A stretch of DNA of 19,733 bases from Phytophthora quininea (GCA_011947345.1 JAAVTG010000136.1:1-19733), one strand, 5' to 3'. Counted from the stretch's first letter, positions 1 to 9,257 are shown. Translations and numbers: made by a program. Notes: a model not told the origin generated them from the sequence alone.

Positions 1-983
1 TACAAGGGCGAAGACGCACTCTCGGACCCCAACTCGTCCAAGCTCCCCGCCATCCTTTCGGTGGGAAGAGTGCCCGGCAGCCTGGACGACATGATGTATG
101 GCGTCGTGAACCCCACGCTGGAAGAGATGCGTATTAAGGCGTCATACGTCCACGATTTCAGCGGAGCGGCAGTCCTGTCGACAATCATCGAGCCCACCGC
201 AGACGACCCATTCACCTCTGTGGTGGTCAAGTGGATGGAGATGGATATCCCGCTGCGAATGACCAACATCGTCCAGAATCGCGACTATGTCTACCTCGAG
301 TGCACGGGGTTCGTCTATCTGCCCAACGGAGAGCGCGCTGGTTACCATTTCCTGCACTCGGTCGACTTCCCGCAGATCAACCACCTCTCGGACCGCGTTC
401 GCGGCGACTTGTCGATTTGCGGCTTCTTCCGACAATTGGCCCCAAACGTGATCGACGTCTGCAAGACTGGGCTGATGGACCCCGCCGGAGATATGATCCG
501 CTTGCTCGCGGTGCCGGTCATGACGGAGGCGTTCATGTCCCCACTGCGCTACGTGTACTGCGGCCAAATGCGGAAGCTCACGTGGAAGATGGAAAAGAGC
601 CACGCCGAGGCCAGGCTACTCGGAGCTCGAATCCTGGCACAGTCTGTGCGACGTGTTTGAAGGTCCCGTCCGGATGGAGCTTCGGCAAGGATAAGAACAC
701 GTGCAAGTGCTGCTTCCGCGTCGTGTGTAGTGGTTGCCGTATTAAGAAGAAGATCAGCCTGGTGACTGCGGACCTCGAGCTCGCGAAGCGCAAGATAACA
801 TTCTGCGCTGGGTGCCTCGCCACCGTGTCGGCAAGCAGCGCCGTGGACGTAGCCTGCGCCCAGATTCTCGAGAACAGCCAGAAGAGTGTCCGGTATGTGG
901 GCGGCCTCAGCACCGCGACCACGAACTCGAGCTACGCGTCCTCAAGCTCTGACGGACTATCCTTTCAATCGTTTAACAACTAG
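1..983 (+). CDS. START-like protein with C-terminal FYVE-related zinc finger; 5'-partial, one frame break
   Basis: The frame is open from base 1, so the N-terminus lies left of the window. Frame 1 runs to a stop at 658-660 and has the look of the large oomycete START/FYVE family (segments such as FTSVVVKWMEMDIP, DYVYLECTGFVYL, YHFLHSVDFPQ), presumed to bind lipid. The next domain is in frame 3: CATC, then CKCC-FRVV-CSGC, then CAGC, ending in a Ser-rich tail and a stop at 981-983. Eight cysteines in four CxxC pairs fit a FYVE-type two-zinc finger. The basic RKHHCR patch that binds PI3P in classical FYVE domains is absent (KDKNTCKCC instead), so PI3P binding is doubtful. The two frames join near 612-630 by what looks like one missing base; a sequencing error or a real mutation are both possible. 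The family call rests on recognition, without an alignment. Confidence 0.65.
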
Positions 984-1466
984 AGCGCTTTTGGCGTCGT
1001 TTTCATACCTTGCCCGTCGGCCCAGCTGGCCCAGCAGTTAGTTCATCAAGATGTCGAGGATGTCTGTCAAAAGTCTGCAACGGAGCCAAGTGGACCAAGA
1101 CGAAAATCGCCGTGGACGAGTTATCCAGCGTTATCAGGTGCCCAATGTCGGAAGCGAGCCTCTTCTATATCGACGACTTGTTGAGAGGACCGCGGGGGCT
1201 CGATCATCTCATCGCCACAAGAACGCACCACCGCCATACCACGCCGATTGCGCGACCCACACTCGCGAGTCAACCCCACGGGCAGCGCAACGCAATCTCT
1301 GCCAGGCCAGGCTTTTGATGCCATGATGCCGTGTAGCTGGTAGCTGCGCCAGGAAGCGAGTGCGATCGGACGTCATTTCACATTTTGCGCCTCAAGACGC
1401 AGCTATAATAGCTAGTTAGCTGGCTACTAATACAGCTCTACCCATTCATACCACCACCGCGGGAAG
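984..1466. other. Intergenic interval, no gene recognised
   Basis: Two overlapping plus-strand frames (about 90-100 codons, 1010-1318 and 1051-1326) are open here. One starts with a Cys pair (CRGCLSKVC) that faintly recalls the upstream zinc finger, but the rest matches nothing I know. The last 100 bases before the Gln-rich gene become AT-richer (ctataatagctagttagc), as expected of a promoter or 5' leader. Confidence 0.4.
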
Positions 1467-1759
1467 ATGGAGCTCCAGCAACAGCAGCAGCAGACTGCGC
1501 AGGCCGCATCCATCCGGCTTGTCAAGACGAGCGACGCCAACACTGCCCTCAAGCAGCAGAAGCAATCGCAGCAGAAGCAATCGCAACAGAAGCAATCGCA
1601 ACAGAAGCAATCACAGCAAACCCGGGAGAAGACGCGATACATCTCCAAGCAGTCCATGGCGTTCATGCACGTCTGAAGGCCATTGCCACACAAAACACTC
1701 GTGCAGCGCAGGGGAGGAAGAAAAGCTTCAGGCAACAGCACTATGAAGTGAGTAAGTAG
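1467..1759 (+). CDS. Small Gln-rich protein, one frame break
   Basis: ATG at 1467 opens MELQQQQQQTAQAASI, followed by a Gln/Lys/Ser stretch made by a 15-nt tandem repeat (QKQSQ units). Codons are strongly G/C-ending, as in the good genes nearby. The frame stops at 1674-1676, but the frame reached by adding one base near 1661 continues with a basic, coding-like segment (ARLKAIATQNTRAAQ, then GRKKSFRQQHYE) to a TAG at 1757-1759. A single missing base therefore most simply explains the early stop, giving a product of about 97 residues. An alternative is a splice donor at GAA|GTGAGT (1746-1752) leading to an exon I cannot find. I do not recognise the protein. It is hydrophilic, with no signal peptide or membrane segment, and could bind nucleic acid or protein through low-complexity sequence. 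Confidence 0.45.
1554..1613 (+). repeat. 15-nt tandem repeat, four units, in the Gln-rich gene
   Basis: Four consecutive copies of CAGCAGAAGCAATCG, the last two with CAA for the second codon and the final one ending in A. The unit is a multiple of three, so copy-number change keeps the frame and lengthens the QQKQS stretch. Directly visible. Confidence 0.9.
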
Positions 1760-1890
1760 CTAGTCTAATAGCAAACGATCCAGTTGCCAATCCGCCGGGT
1801 TTCTTGTTGGTCTTCTGTTCGTCCTGCCTTCGGCCTGGCCTCTACTTGCGGAGATCATATATCGGGCACTTCTGGATTCACTCAATGGGA

Positions 1891-2736
1891 TTATTCGTCG
1901 TCGTCCGAGTCCCCAAACTCTTCTGCGCTCTCGCCAAAGCGGTCGGAGCGGTAGTTGGTGTACGTCAGGAACTGGTTCGACAGCTTGGACTCGAATGTCG
2001 GGTAGAAGCCCGAAGGTGTGAAGCCGAGGTCGTCATAAATATCCTTGCGTAGCATTCGCGCTGCCAACACAACAACAACGCCAGCGTCAGTCGCTGCGTC
2101 CAATCTGGTGCACCTACTCGCAAGCCTACCTGTGATGAACGTGCACGGGCTGACGATCGTGTCCTTCTGACCGGGCACAGTCCGCACGTCCTTGGCCAGC
2201 CAGCGCATCGTCTCGGCGAACTTGCCCATGCAGTTGGTGTTGAGGTAGGGCGGGTCGACCAGCACGTAGTCGAAGAAATGGTGGAACTTGTCAGGCAGCT
2301 CGGTGGGTGTGTTGTAGTCGTAGAACACAAAGTGGCGGCCATACTTTTCGTCGAAGCGGCGGTCGAACTCGAACAGGAACACGTTGTCTGCGTGCACGGG
2401 CGAGTCGCTCTCCTCCTGGATCTTGAGGAAGTCCCGGTAGGCTGCGGGTGTGCTCACGAAGGCGACGCGCATGTCCTTGCTGTGGTCGATGGCCTCCTGG
2501 GCCAACGCACGACCGGTCTTGTCATCGTACCAGCTAAACGCACACGACACCACTCGAAGGTATCAGCTACGGTTAATGGGTAGGGCGACGTACGACAGGG
2601 AGAACTAGGCCTACAACTGCGAGAGACGAAAGTCCTCGGACACGCCTGCATCCTGCTGTGTCTGGTGGGTCTGCAGATGCGCCTGCAGCGCCGCCAGAGT
2701 GTCCGCGGAGAGTTCGCTCGCAAGGAGAGCGTCCAT
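1891..2736 (-). CDS. EFM5: eEF1A lysine methyltransferase, EFM5/EEF1AKMT1 (N6AMT2) type, three exons
   Basis: The family are SAM-dependent class I (seven-beta-strand) methyltransferases that methylate a lysine of elongation factor eEF1A in the cytosol. Exon 1 (2736-2615) encodes MDALLASELSADTLAALQAH and EDFRLSQ. Exon 2 (2533-2130) carries FWYDDKTGRALAQEA, VAFVSTPAAYRDF, FLFEFDRRF, FVFYDYNTPTELP and the catalytic DPPY motif (YVLVDPPYLNTN). Exon 3 (2060-1891) has ARMLRKDIYDDLGF and LSNQFLTYTNY, ending in an acidic tail with stop TAA at 1893-1891. Introns are 2614-2534 (81 nt) and 2129-2061 (69 nt), both GT-AG; the second is in frame and would be translated if missed. Spliced length is 696 nt, 231 residues, close to the roughly 214-residue human protein. 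The order 'SADTLAALQ', 'QFWY', 'ALAQEA', 'DPPYL', 'YTNY' is diagnostic. The start is the first ATG before the conserved N-terminal helix. No frame problem is seen. Confidence 0.93.
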
Positions 2737-2876
2737 GGCCGAATGGCTGGTGGAGGCAGTGCCTTCTTCTATACAAATTGAAGTATACTGTATGCAGCAC
2801 CGACGCACGAGCACCTCGCATACAAATTGACACAACGTCGATGGCAACAAGGGGAGCTGGAGAAGAGATCTCCTGA
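2737..2876. promoter_or_regulatory. AT-richer upstream region of the methyltransferase gene, with an 11-bp direct repeat
   Basis: This lies immediately 5' of the minus-strand ATG at 2736. It contains ATACAAATTGA at 2771-2781 and again at 2820-2830, 49 bp apart, in a locally AT-rich stretch between GC-rich coding sequences. A promoter role is inferred from position only; no oomycete initiator motif could be placed with confidence. Confidence 0.3.
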
Positions 2877-3482
2877 GCAGCGAGCCATCGCACGGCCTGC
2901 AGCTGTCGATGAACCTGCACAAGGACAAGAAGATCATGGAGTGGTTCAAGATACTATGCCACATACGTGAGACGACGACAGGAAAGTGGGGGCCATCGTG
3001 TTATCTGGAGAAGTGGTCGGACAAAAGGGCCCATAGAGACTGAAACACCCGTGACGTTCTTGATGAAGAGAGAGTCGAACTGGAGTACAAGATCCCGAGT
3101 GGCCACAACGCGCTCGTGCTCACTGGGTGGCTTGGGAAATGTGCTGGGGAAATGTGGAAGCACACCACGCCATTGTGCTGGAGAGAGGGGAGATGGTGTA
3201 CCACGGACGATGAGGAAGTTCATCGCGATCATCGGATCCCGCCGGTGGTGCACTACGGACCTGTTCAGCATGGCCTCAGAAGCGGAGCTTATTTGCAGCA
3301 AGCTCGAGCTCAAGTGGGATTTACTGCGCAAGGTCACTGTCTGCGGTACCATTTCCACCGACGCAGGAGGTGTCAGCGAAGATCGTCTGGAAAACTCTGG
3401 AGCCTTAGCTATTGTGGACCAGGACCGGCCTCGACGCGGCATCGCCACAAGTTCCCTGGAGCAGCTCAACGGCATGAGCTGA
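2877..3482 (+). pseudogene. Decayed coding sequence between the two methyltransferase copies, family unknown
   Basis: A short coding-like stretch (LSMNLHKDKKIMEWFKIL) at about 2890-2965 is bounded by a possible acceptor (ctgagcag, to 2880) and donor (cgtgag, about 2967). Downstream, fragments in all three plus frames look coding in turn: AIVLSGEVVGQKGP, ELEYKIPSGHNALVL, and SEAELICSKLELKWDLLRKV in a frame open from 2967 to 3482 (171 codons). The opposite strand is open over almost the same interval (3475-2954, 173 codons), and I cannot tell from codon use which is real. I do not recognise a family. It is most simply a gene relic of many frameshifts trapped between the duplicated methyltransferase genes. 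Confidence 0.3.
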
Positions 3483-3572
3483 AAATCTCGCGCTCCACCG
3501 CTTGTTATTTGATCTCGACGAACATCGGGACATGGTCAAGTCGCTGGCTGCATGTCTTGCCGCTATGCACTC

Positions 3573-4506
3573 CTACTCTTCCCGCTCCACGTCGTCGTCG
3601 GGCTCCGTGCAAGGGCCAAACCGCTCGGACTCGTAGTTGGTGTACGTGAGCAGGTGGTTGGACAGCTTGGACGCGAAGGTCGGCTTGAATCCCGTGGGGT
3701 GAAGCCCAAGTCGGCCGCATCTCCTTCCGCAGCAGTTGGGCTGCGTCCAGCCGCACGCATATCGACACAGTTTAGCCGGCGCAAAGCACTCAAGACGCGA
3801 CTGACTGACACTCACAGTTGATGAAGGTGGACGGGTTCACGACGCGGTCCTTCTTGCCAGGCACGGACTCGACGTCCTTGGCCAGCCACCGCATCGTGTC
3901 GGAGAACTTGGCCAAGCAGTTAGGGCTCTGCGACAACAAATAAATACCATGCAAGCACAAAAGGTGAGAGACCAAAGCTGCAGCAACTTGATCTCGACCT
4001 CTGCCGAACCAACCAGGTGCGGCGGCTCCATCAGCACATAGTCGAAGAAGTGGTGGAACTTGTCCGGCAGCTCCGTGGGCGCGTTGTAGTCGTAGAAGCA
4101 GAAGCGGTCGCCGTACTTCTCTCGAACCGGCGGTCGTACTCGAAGATGTAGACGTTGCGGCCCTTGGCGGCGCGTTGGGCCTCGTCCGGCTGCTCCTTCT
4201 GGATCTTGAGGAAGTCTCGGTAGGCCGCGGGGGTGCTCACGAAGGCGATTCGGAGCTCCTGGCTGCTGTGGTCGATAGCCTCCTGCGCCAACGCGCGTCC
4301 GGTGGCTTCGTCGTACCAGCTACAGCGCCCAGGTTAGAAGTTGCCACGCGTGGACCGGTGGAGGAAGCCACGTACAATTGCGAGAGGCGAAAGTCCTCCG
4401 AGACCGACTCGTGCTCGTCTTCCGTCACCTCCTGGCGGTTCATCAGATGCGCCTGCAGCGCCGCCAACGTCTCCGGAGACAGCTCGCTCGCCAGCAGCTC
4501 GTCCAT
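3573..4506 (-). pseudogene. Second EFM5-like methyltransferase copy; catalytic motif altered, three frame breaks
   Basis: This is a paralogue of the 1891-2736 gene in the same orientation. Inferred exons are 4506-4376 (MDELLASELSPETLAALQAH, EDFRLSQ), 4319-4014 (WYDEATGRALAQEAI, VSTPAAYRDFLKIQ, YIFEYDRRFE), 3927-3816 (SPNCLAKFSDTMRWLAKDV) and 3740-3573 (LLRKEM, GFKPTFASKLSNHLLTYTNY). All introns are GT-AG; the one at 4013-3928 has no counterpart in the first copy and follows directly after the active-site motif. Where the first copy reads VDPPYL this one reads MEPPHL, changing both the Asp and the aromatic residue that define the motif. The frame breaks near 4121, 3714 and 3697, each explained by one missing base. 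The substitutions would make it inactive as a methyltransferase even if those breaks are sequence errors. The first three introns of the model are 56, 86 and 75 nt. Confidence 0.8.
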
Positions 4507-4643
4507 GCTCCTCGCCGGTTGTCTGCCAATGAAGTTCTGGTAATACTATTGGACGAAACGATCGGCAACAAGCAACACGCGCAAGGAAGCTTTGGGGGAG
4601 AAAGTATATGAACAGCGATGTTATTACGAAGAGCAGCGGCCTG

Positions 4644-5485
4644 CTATTCATCTTCATCGATGGCGTCCATGGGCGTCAATGAGGTGCGGCAGAGCTGCGT
4701 CATCTCCCTCGAGAACGGCACGCGTTTACCCGAGACCGTGACGCTCGTGACGCCGGCGAACTCGGCGGGGATCTGGATCAAGCCCGGCTTGCTGCCGGCG
4801 CTGCTGTTTCTCCTCTTTGTCTGGCAGACGCACTTGGGTCCGACACCAAAGAGTTTGCGCCACAGGCTGCGGTGTAGCTGCGGCATTTCGGCAGCGTTGG
4901 CGTTCTGCTTGGCCTCGCCGGTGGTGCCGGCGGCGACGCACCTCTGCTTGCGGCGCTGCATAAAGTCCTTGGCGCCGCAGGTGCACGGCAGCGCTTCCTT
5001 CTCCAGTCGAGCCTGGACGAGCGCGATGGATGGCGGCGGGAGCATGGCAATGGTTGAAGACTGGCGGTGCTTTCGGGTTGGCTGCGTGGAGATTCTAGAG
5101 TGACCTGCTTGCCGTCGACGCACGGACACGCCAGGCGGGACTGCAAGCGAGCCTTGCCGCCACCGGACACACTCATCTCTTGCCTCGTCTTTGCCGGGAA
5201 TGCGCGCTATGTGAGTAAAGCCCAGCGTCTCCACCTCCGCAGTCGGTCCGATTGGCCGGAGGCAAGCTGCGAGCCGTCCAACCTCGCCGACTTGAGCGCA
5301 GCGGCGGGCTTACCACCGCTGCAGATCCGGTGCTGCGATCCAGCTCGCAGCGGCAGCTTGTCGGCCCCAAGCAGGCAGCAGCTCGTCGCGGCCGCCGCTG
5401 GAATCTTGCCGTCGCCGCGAGATGTGACAGGCGACGCGCCACTCTTCTTCCGCTGTGCGTGTGCCCGCAAGACCGGGTCTCTCAT
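4644..5485 (-). CDS. Hypothetical basic Cys-containing protein, two-exon model
   Basis: Not recognised. Exon 2 (5206-4644) is a long frame ending in DAIDEDE with TAG at 4646-4644. It has scattered Cys motifs (LPCTCGAKDFMQRRKQRC, KCVCQTKRR) and a C-terminal stretch IQIPAEFAGVTSVTVSG. A GT-AG intron at 5313-5207 (107 nt) joins it in frame to an upstream G/C3-rich frame beginning at the ATG at 5485 (MRDPVLRAHAQRKKSG), giving 244 residues. An unspliced alternative is a 196-residue frame from 5234, and another candidate start lies at 5176 in a different frame. The 5485 ATG overlaps the last stop of the acyl-CoA synthetase relic (5484-5482), so the first exon could be part of that relic. No signal peptide or membrane segment is visible. 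Confidence 0.35.
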
Positions 5486-6535
5486 GCGCGGTGCGGCTGA
5501 GTGTACTCGAGCCTCCGCTGAGTGTGGTCGTAGCCCATTTCGGGGACGACCTCAAGCTGCACTTGGCAGGACATGACTGGGGCGCCAACGTGAGACTCGG
5601 TCGGCATGTCGATGGCGCCAACGCACACAGCAGCCGCAGATTCGCTCAATCCGTAGCTTTCGACGAGAAGACGGCCTGCATAAACTTCTTGACGTCGGCG
5701 CTCATCGGCGCCGAGCCGGAGAAAATGAAGGCGCACGCGACCCCCAAGCACCTGACGGAACTTGGTGAACACCAACCGGTCCCAGAGCGCGTGTGTCCGA
5801 CGGCCTTCTTCAACGCCAGCCAGTTTCGACGCAAGCGCTTGGTCGAAGATCAACTTCTTGATGCCGCCGGCAGCCTCCACGCCGTGCGTGATCTTGTCGT
5901 ACACGCGGTTTACCAGTCGCGGCACCGTCACGAACACCGTCGAGTGGAGCACCGCAATGTCGTCCATGAGCAGACGCAGATCGCCCTGGTAGAAACCAGC
6001 AGAGGCACCATTCAACTGCATCAGTGCGATGACCACTCGCTCCAGCACGTGCACCAATGGCAGATACGAAATGAGCACTTCTGTGGGGTAGATCTTGAGT
6101 CGGTTGGCAGCTTGTCGCGCAGCGTACGTGAAGTTGCGTTGGGTGAGGACGACACCCTTGGGATCGCCCACCGTACCATACGTGTAGCACAGCGTCGAAA
6201 TGTCCGACGGAAGCGGCCGGCTGCGGCTCGCTCTTGCCATTCTCCTCGACTTATTCAAACGTCTTGACCTCGATTCCGTTTACAGCAGCGATCTGCTTCT
6301 GCTCTTCAGAGATCTCCTCCAGTAGCACCACCGTCCTCAGCGTCGGACACTTGGCAGTGCAGCTTCGAACTGCTTCTATCCGCAGAAGAGGATGCTCAGC
6401 TCCGTCTGGTTGATCACAAAGGGCATGGCATCGGGGCCCAGCGTGTCGTAGAGCGGCACGACCACGTAGCTCATGCGGTCGCACGCGTGGTTCACTAGCG
6501 TAAGAGCAATGGGCAGCCATGCGTGGCTGGCCCTG

Positions 6536-6948
6536 AAGGTCACTGCGGTTGCAGCACACGATGTGCGAGGTCCGAGTGTGGCTTGTGAAGGACTGGAAAG
6601 ATGGAAGACAAATAGTGTGCCAGCAATCCTGCGGGATTGATGGACACTAGCGAGACATGCGTGCCCGTGGTCATTGGCATGAGTGTCATTGACGTGAACC
6701 CACAAGTCTATACAGCTTTACTAGGATGAAGTTGATAGGCTAGTCTTGAGGGTTTGTCAGCGGGCGAGCTTTTCCCTCACCAACACAAGACACTCGGAAA
6801 TACACACTTTTGGTTTTCCCCACTCGAGCGCACACACACTCACTATTTCATCGTCCCTTCCGAGATACCGCTCTTACGGATCGACTATCAGCACCTCGAG
6901 AAGCGCACTGAAGGAGCATTGGAAAGCTCTTATAGCGTCCGCTTAAGT
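6536..6948. other. 413-bp foreign segment inside the acyl-CoA synthetase relic
   Basis: Synthetase homology stops at FAQN (coding strand, about 6951) and resumes at AWLPIALTLVNHA (about 6520). The sequence between shows no synthetase similarity and is lower in GC, with CA-rich stretches. Its borders carry TGGCCCTG (6528-6535) and TGGTTCTG (6949-6956), an 8-bp match with two differences, which could be an aged target-site duplication. I found no convincing terminal inverted repeat. It may be a small non-autonomous element or unrelated sequence gained by rearrangement. Confidence 0.45.
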
Positions 6949-7194
6949 TGGTTCTGGGCGAAGATGCCCACCTTCTCTTATCTCTTGAGGCCGAGCATGG
7001 TGCTCATTCCGCTAGCGACGTTGCTCATGCGGGCGTTGGCGTCGTTGTACGTGAACCACTCGTAGTCGCCGGCCTTCTTGGTCTCGGGGTCGATCGCTCG
7101 CTGTTCGTAGCAAGGCCTCGTGCGGTTCTCAATGGCACAGCCCACCAGGAAGTTGTGGTACAGCGTCATCTCGTCCTCATTGATCGGCTCCTTG

Positions 7195-7202
7195 TTGGCC
7201 AC
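7195..7202. repeat. Left target-site duplication of the hAT element
   Basis: TTGGCCAC, identical to 9250-9257. On the synthetase coding strand it is GTGGCCAA. Removing the element plus one copy restores a continuous synthetase frame (TVA-NKEP), so this is the insertion footprint. Confidence 0.88.
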
Positions 7203-7204
7203 AG

Positions 7205-7212
7205 CCCGATAA
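7205..7212 (+). repeat. Left terminal inverted repeat core of the hAT element
   Basis: CCCGATAA, matched by TTATCGGG at 9238-9245. It sits 2 bases inside the left end and 4 bases inside the right end, so the inverted repeat is short and imperfect. Confidence 0.65.
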
Positions 7213-7459
7213 ACATGTTGCAAATGTAAATATTCTATTTAGGAGGCAGCGGAGCTCTATATCACGTATCTAAGAATTTTGATGTGCACACACACAACAT
7301 TTACTAAGGAAGCTGGCAACCAACAGTTTGTGGTTGGGTTGGCGGCTCTGAGCGCTGTCACTTCCTTTAGTTCACTTTTCTATCTCATTCTGCAATTTCC
7401 CTGAGCCCCTTTCAAGCAACTACCGCACCGTTCGCCCTCTTCACCCCTCAAGCCCCCAA

Positions 7460-9104
7460 AGCAAGTTCACGCCGAAACAAGTGGCGTCATTCTTCGTCAA
7501 GCCCCTCCTATCCGACGACCCGACCGGCCAGCAGGTCTGCAAGGCGTGCGGCAAGACGCGCAAACATGTGCCAAAAACTGGGTACACGAACCTGGTCTCG
7601 CACGTCCGCGGCCATCCCAGGTTCGAAACAGAAATGGAGGACGCTAGCACTGCTACCACGGGCACTTTGCTGCCGTGGGTTAATCAAAAGGCGTCTAATC
7701 GCTTCGCATGGCTTCTGTGGATCATTAAGGTCAACCTCCCATTCTCATTCGTGGAGATGGAGACAACAAGATGGTAATTTGCTCCCATTTTAATTGTTAT
7801 ATTAACTGACTTCTAATTTGGATGTAAATATTGCAGATACACCAATCTGCCACCCGTCTGCGAGGAGTCCATCGCTCGCGACATGGAGAAGGTGACCAAG
7901 GAAGTCGAGAGGCGCATCGGTGCTGTGCTCCCAGAGAGATTTGGGGTGATTCTAGACGACTGGATGCACGGCACCAAGCACTACATGGCGGTGTATGGCT
8001 GCTTCGACCAAAATGGGGTCCGCCACTACCCTCTGCTGTCACTAACCCCGTCATCAATGGCGCCGATGACCGTTTGAACGCTGAGAGTCACATGGTTTCC
8101 CTTATCGGCTTCCTGTCTTTTTCGGTGAGAACCTTCTTAACATCATATTTTAGTTGGATAATTGCGTCATGAACAAGCGGCTGGCGCGGCTGATGGAAGT
8201 TTCCCTTGCGGGCTACGCGAGCCACCGCCTCAACTTGGCTGTCCGCAGCTTTCTGGAGCCACACAAGGAGGACCTCAAGCAAGTACAGTCTTTCATGAGG
8301 CCTAAGAACCATCACACAAGAGGCAAAATTGAGGTACGTCAATTTCCAAGCTTTATTACTATGATCTGAATCATATTTATGCTTTACTGAAAACGATTAA
8401 AGACACCGCTCAGACCGGCGTTGCGCAACGAGACGTGCTGGGGTCGACATACGCGATGCTATCGCGATATTTCGAGCTGCGCGAGTTTATTAGCGCCTAC
8501 GATGAAGAGCTGGCCGAGGAGATACCATCATCCGTCGGCTAGCGACGGATGATCGTGCTTCTGACACAGCTGCGAGATGTGGAGTTCACCTCCAAGAAGT
8601 TGCAATCAAGAGACCTCAATTTGCTTGTCGCACGAGATCTGTTGGATGGCCTTCTGGAAATTCAACCGTCATTCGCCAACTACCTTGGTAAGTCTATGCT
8701 TTATCAATATCATTTACATTGCTAATTATTTTATATTGTTTTTATTATAGCGCCGAACGCTCATATTGTATACTCGTCAGAATTCGTCCCGAGCGCTCTG
8801 TGCTGCAGCCAATTTTGCGGCAAAAGGCGGTGGTGGTGGTGTCTGGCAGCGAGGCGGAGCCTAACAAAATTGGGCTGGTGGACCGCATTTTTAAGCGACG
8901 CAAGGTGAAGACTGCGCGAAACGCGTACAGTTTGGTGAGCGCCATCCCCCGACCTCCAATATTGTGGAGCGGCTTTTCAGCATCGCGAGGATGGTGCTGC
9001 GCTACCAGCGGAACAGGCTCACCCCAATTATGCTCGAGGTGATCCTGTTCTTGAAGGTAAACGAAGAATATCGGGACGTGACAACCGTCGACGCATGCAT
9101 TTAG
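7460..9104 (+). pseudogene. hAT transposase with N-terminal BED zinc finger, four exons, disrupted
   Basis: Domain order fits hAT. It starts with a BED finger (VCKACGKTRKHVP ... LVSHVRGHP: CxxC, HxxxH) at about 7530-7620. The catalytic-core segment GVILDDWMHGTKHYMAVYG is near 7945-8000. LDNCVMNKRLARL and YASHRLNLAV follow at 8154-8250, then STYAMLSRYFELREF near 8450. It ends with the dimerisation signature SNIVERLFSIARM and a TAG at 9102-9104. Introns inferred at 7774-7836, 8334-8402 and 8688-8750 are GT-AG and 63-69 nt. The frame is lost by an apparent single missing base near 8046 (C run), 8118 (T run), 8440 (G run), 8788 (C run) and 8946 (C run). Independent stops remain: TAG at 8151-8153, TAG at 8540-8542, and a TGA formed across the first splice. 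No ATG was found for the N-terminus, and a Tyr replaces the usual Cys of the CxxH motif. Probably not active, but not ancient. Confidence 0.88.
8527..8553. repeat. Perfect 11-bp inverted repeat with 5-base loop inside the transposase gene
   Basis: ATCATCCGTCG (8527-8537), loop GCTAG, CGACGGATGAT (8543-8553). The in-frame TAG that interrupts the transposase (8540-8542) lies in the loop. The stem would form a strong hairpin; its position deep in coding sequence argues against a terminator. Confidence 0.8.
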
Positions 9105-9249
9105 ATAGCTAGATGCCTCTTGCTTTAATCGATAATGTATTGATCTGTTGAACAAGTTTATATTTTTATTTGCTTTTACTGGGGCATTGCGTACCGCTAC
9201 ATACTTTTGCTTGCCAACAAAATAGATATAATTGATATTATCGGGTTCC

Positions 9250-9257
9250 TTGGCCAC
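9250..9257. repeat. Right target-site duplication of the hAT element
   Basis: TTGGCCAC, a perfect match to 7195-7202, directly after the element and at the exact point where the synthetase reading frame stops. Confidence 0.88.

Larger units (their letters stand above)
7203..9249 (+). mobile_element. hAT-family DNA transposon, 2047 bp, inserted in the acyl-CoA synthetase gene
   Basis: Both ends are defined by a perfect 8-bp duplication (the size typical of hAT) and by short imperfect terminal inverted repeats sharing CCCGATAA: 7205-7212 at the left and its complement TTATCGGG at 9238-9245 at the right. Between them lies one BED-finger hAT transposase gene on the plus strand, opposite to the host gene. 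The element is small but carries both the N-terminal finger and the C-terminal dimerisation segment, so it looks full length. AT-rich flanks of roughly 250 bp (left) and 145 bp (right) separate the coding region from the ends. Confidence 0.88.

Noticed and set aside
8125..8153. Apparent intron GTGAGA...TTTTAG in the transposase
   Set aside because: Only 29 nt, shorter than the other introns here; adding one base at the T run gives a continuous FFGENLLNII reading up to the TAG.
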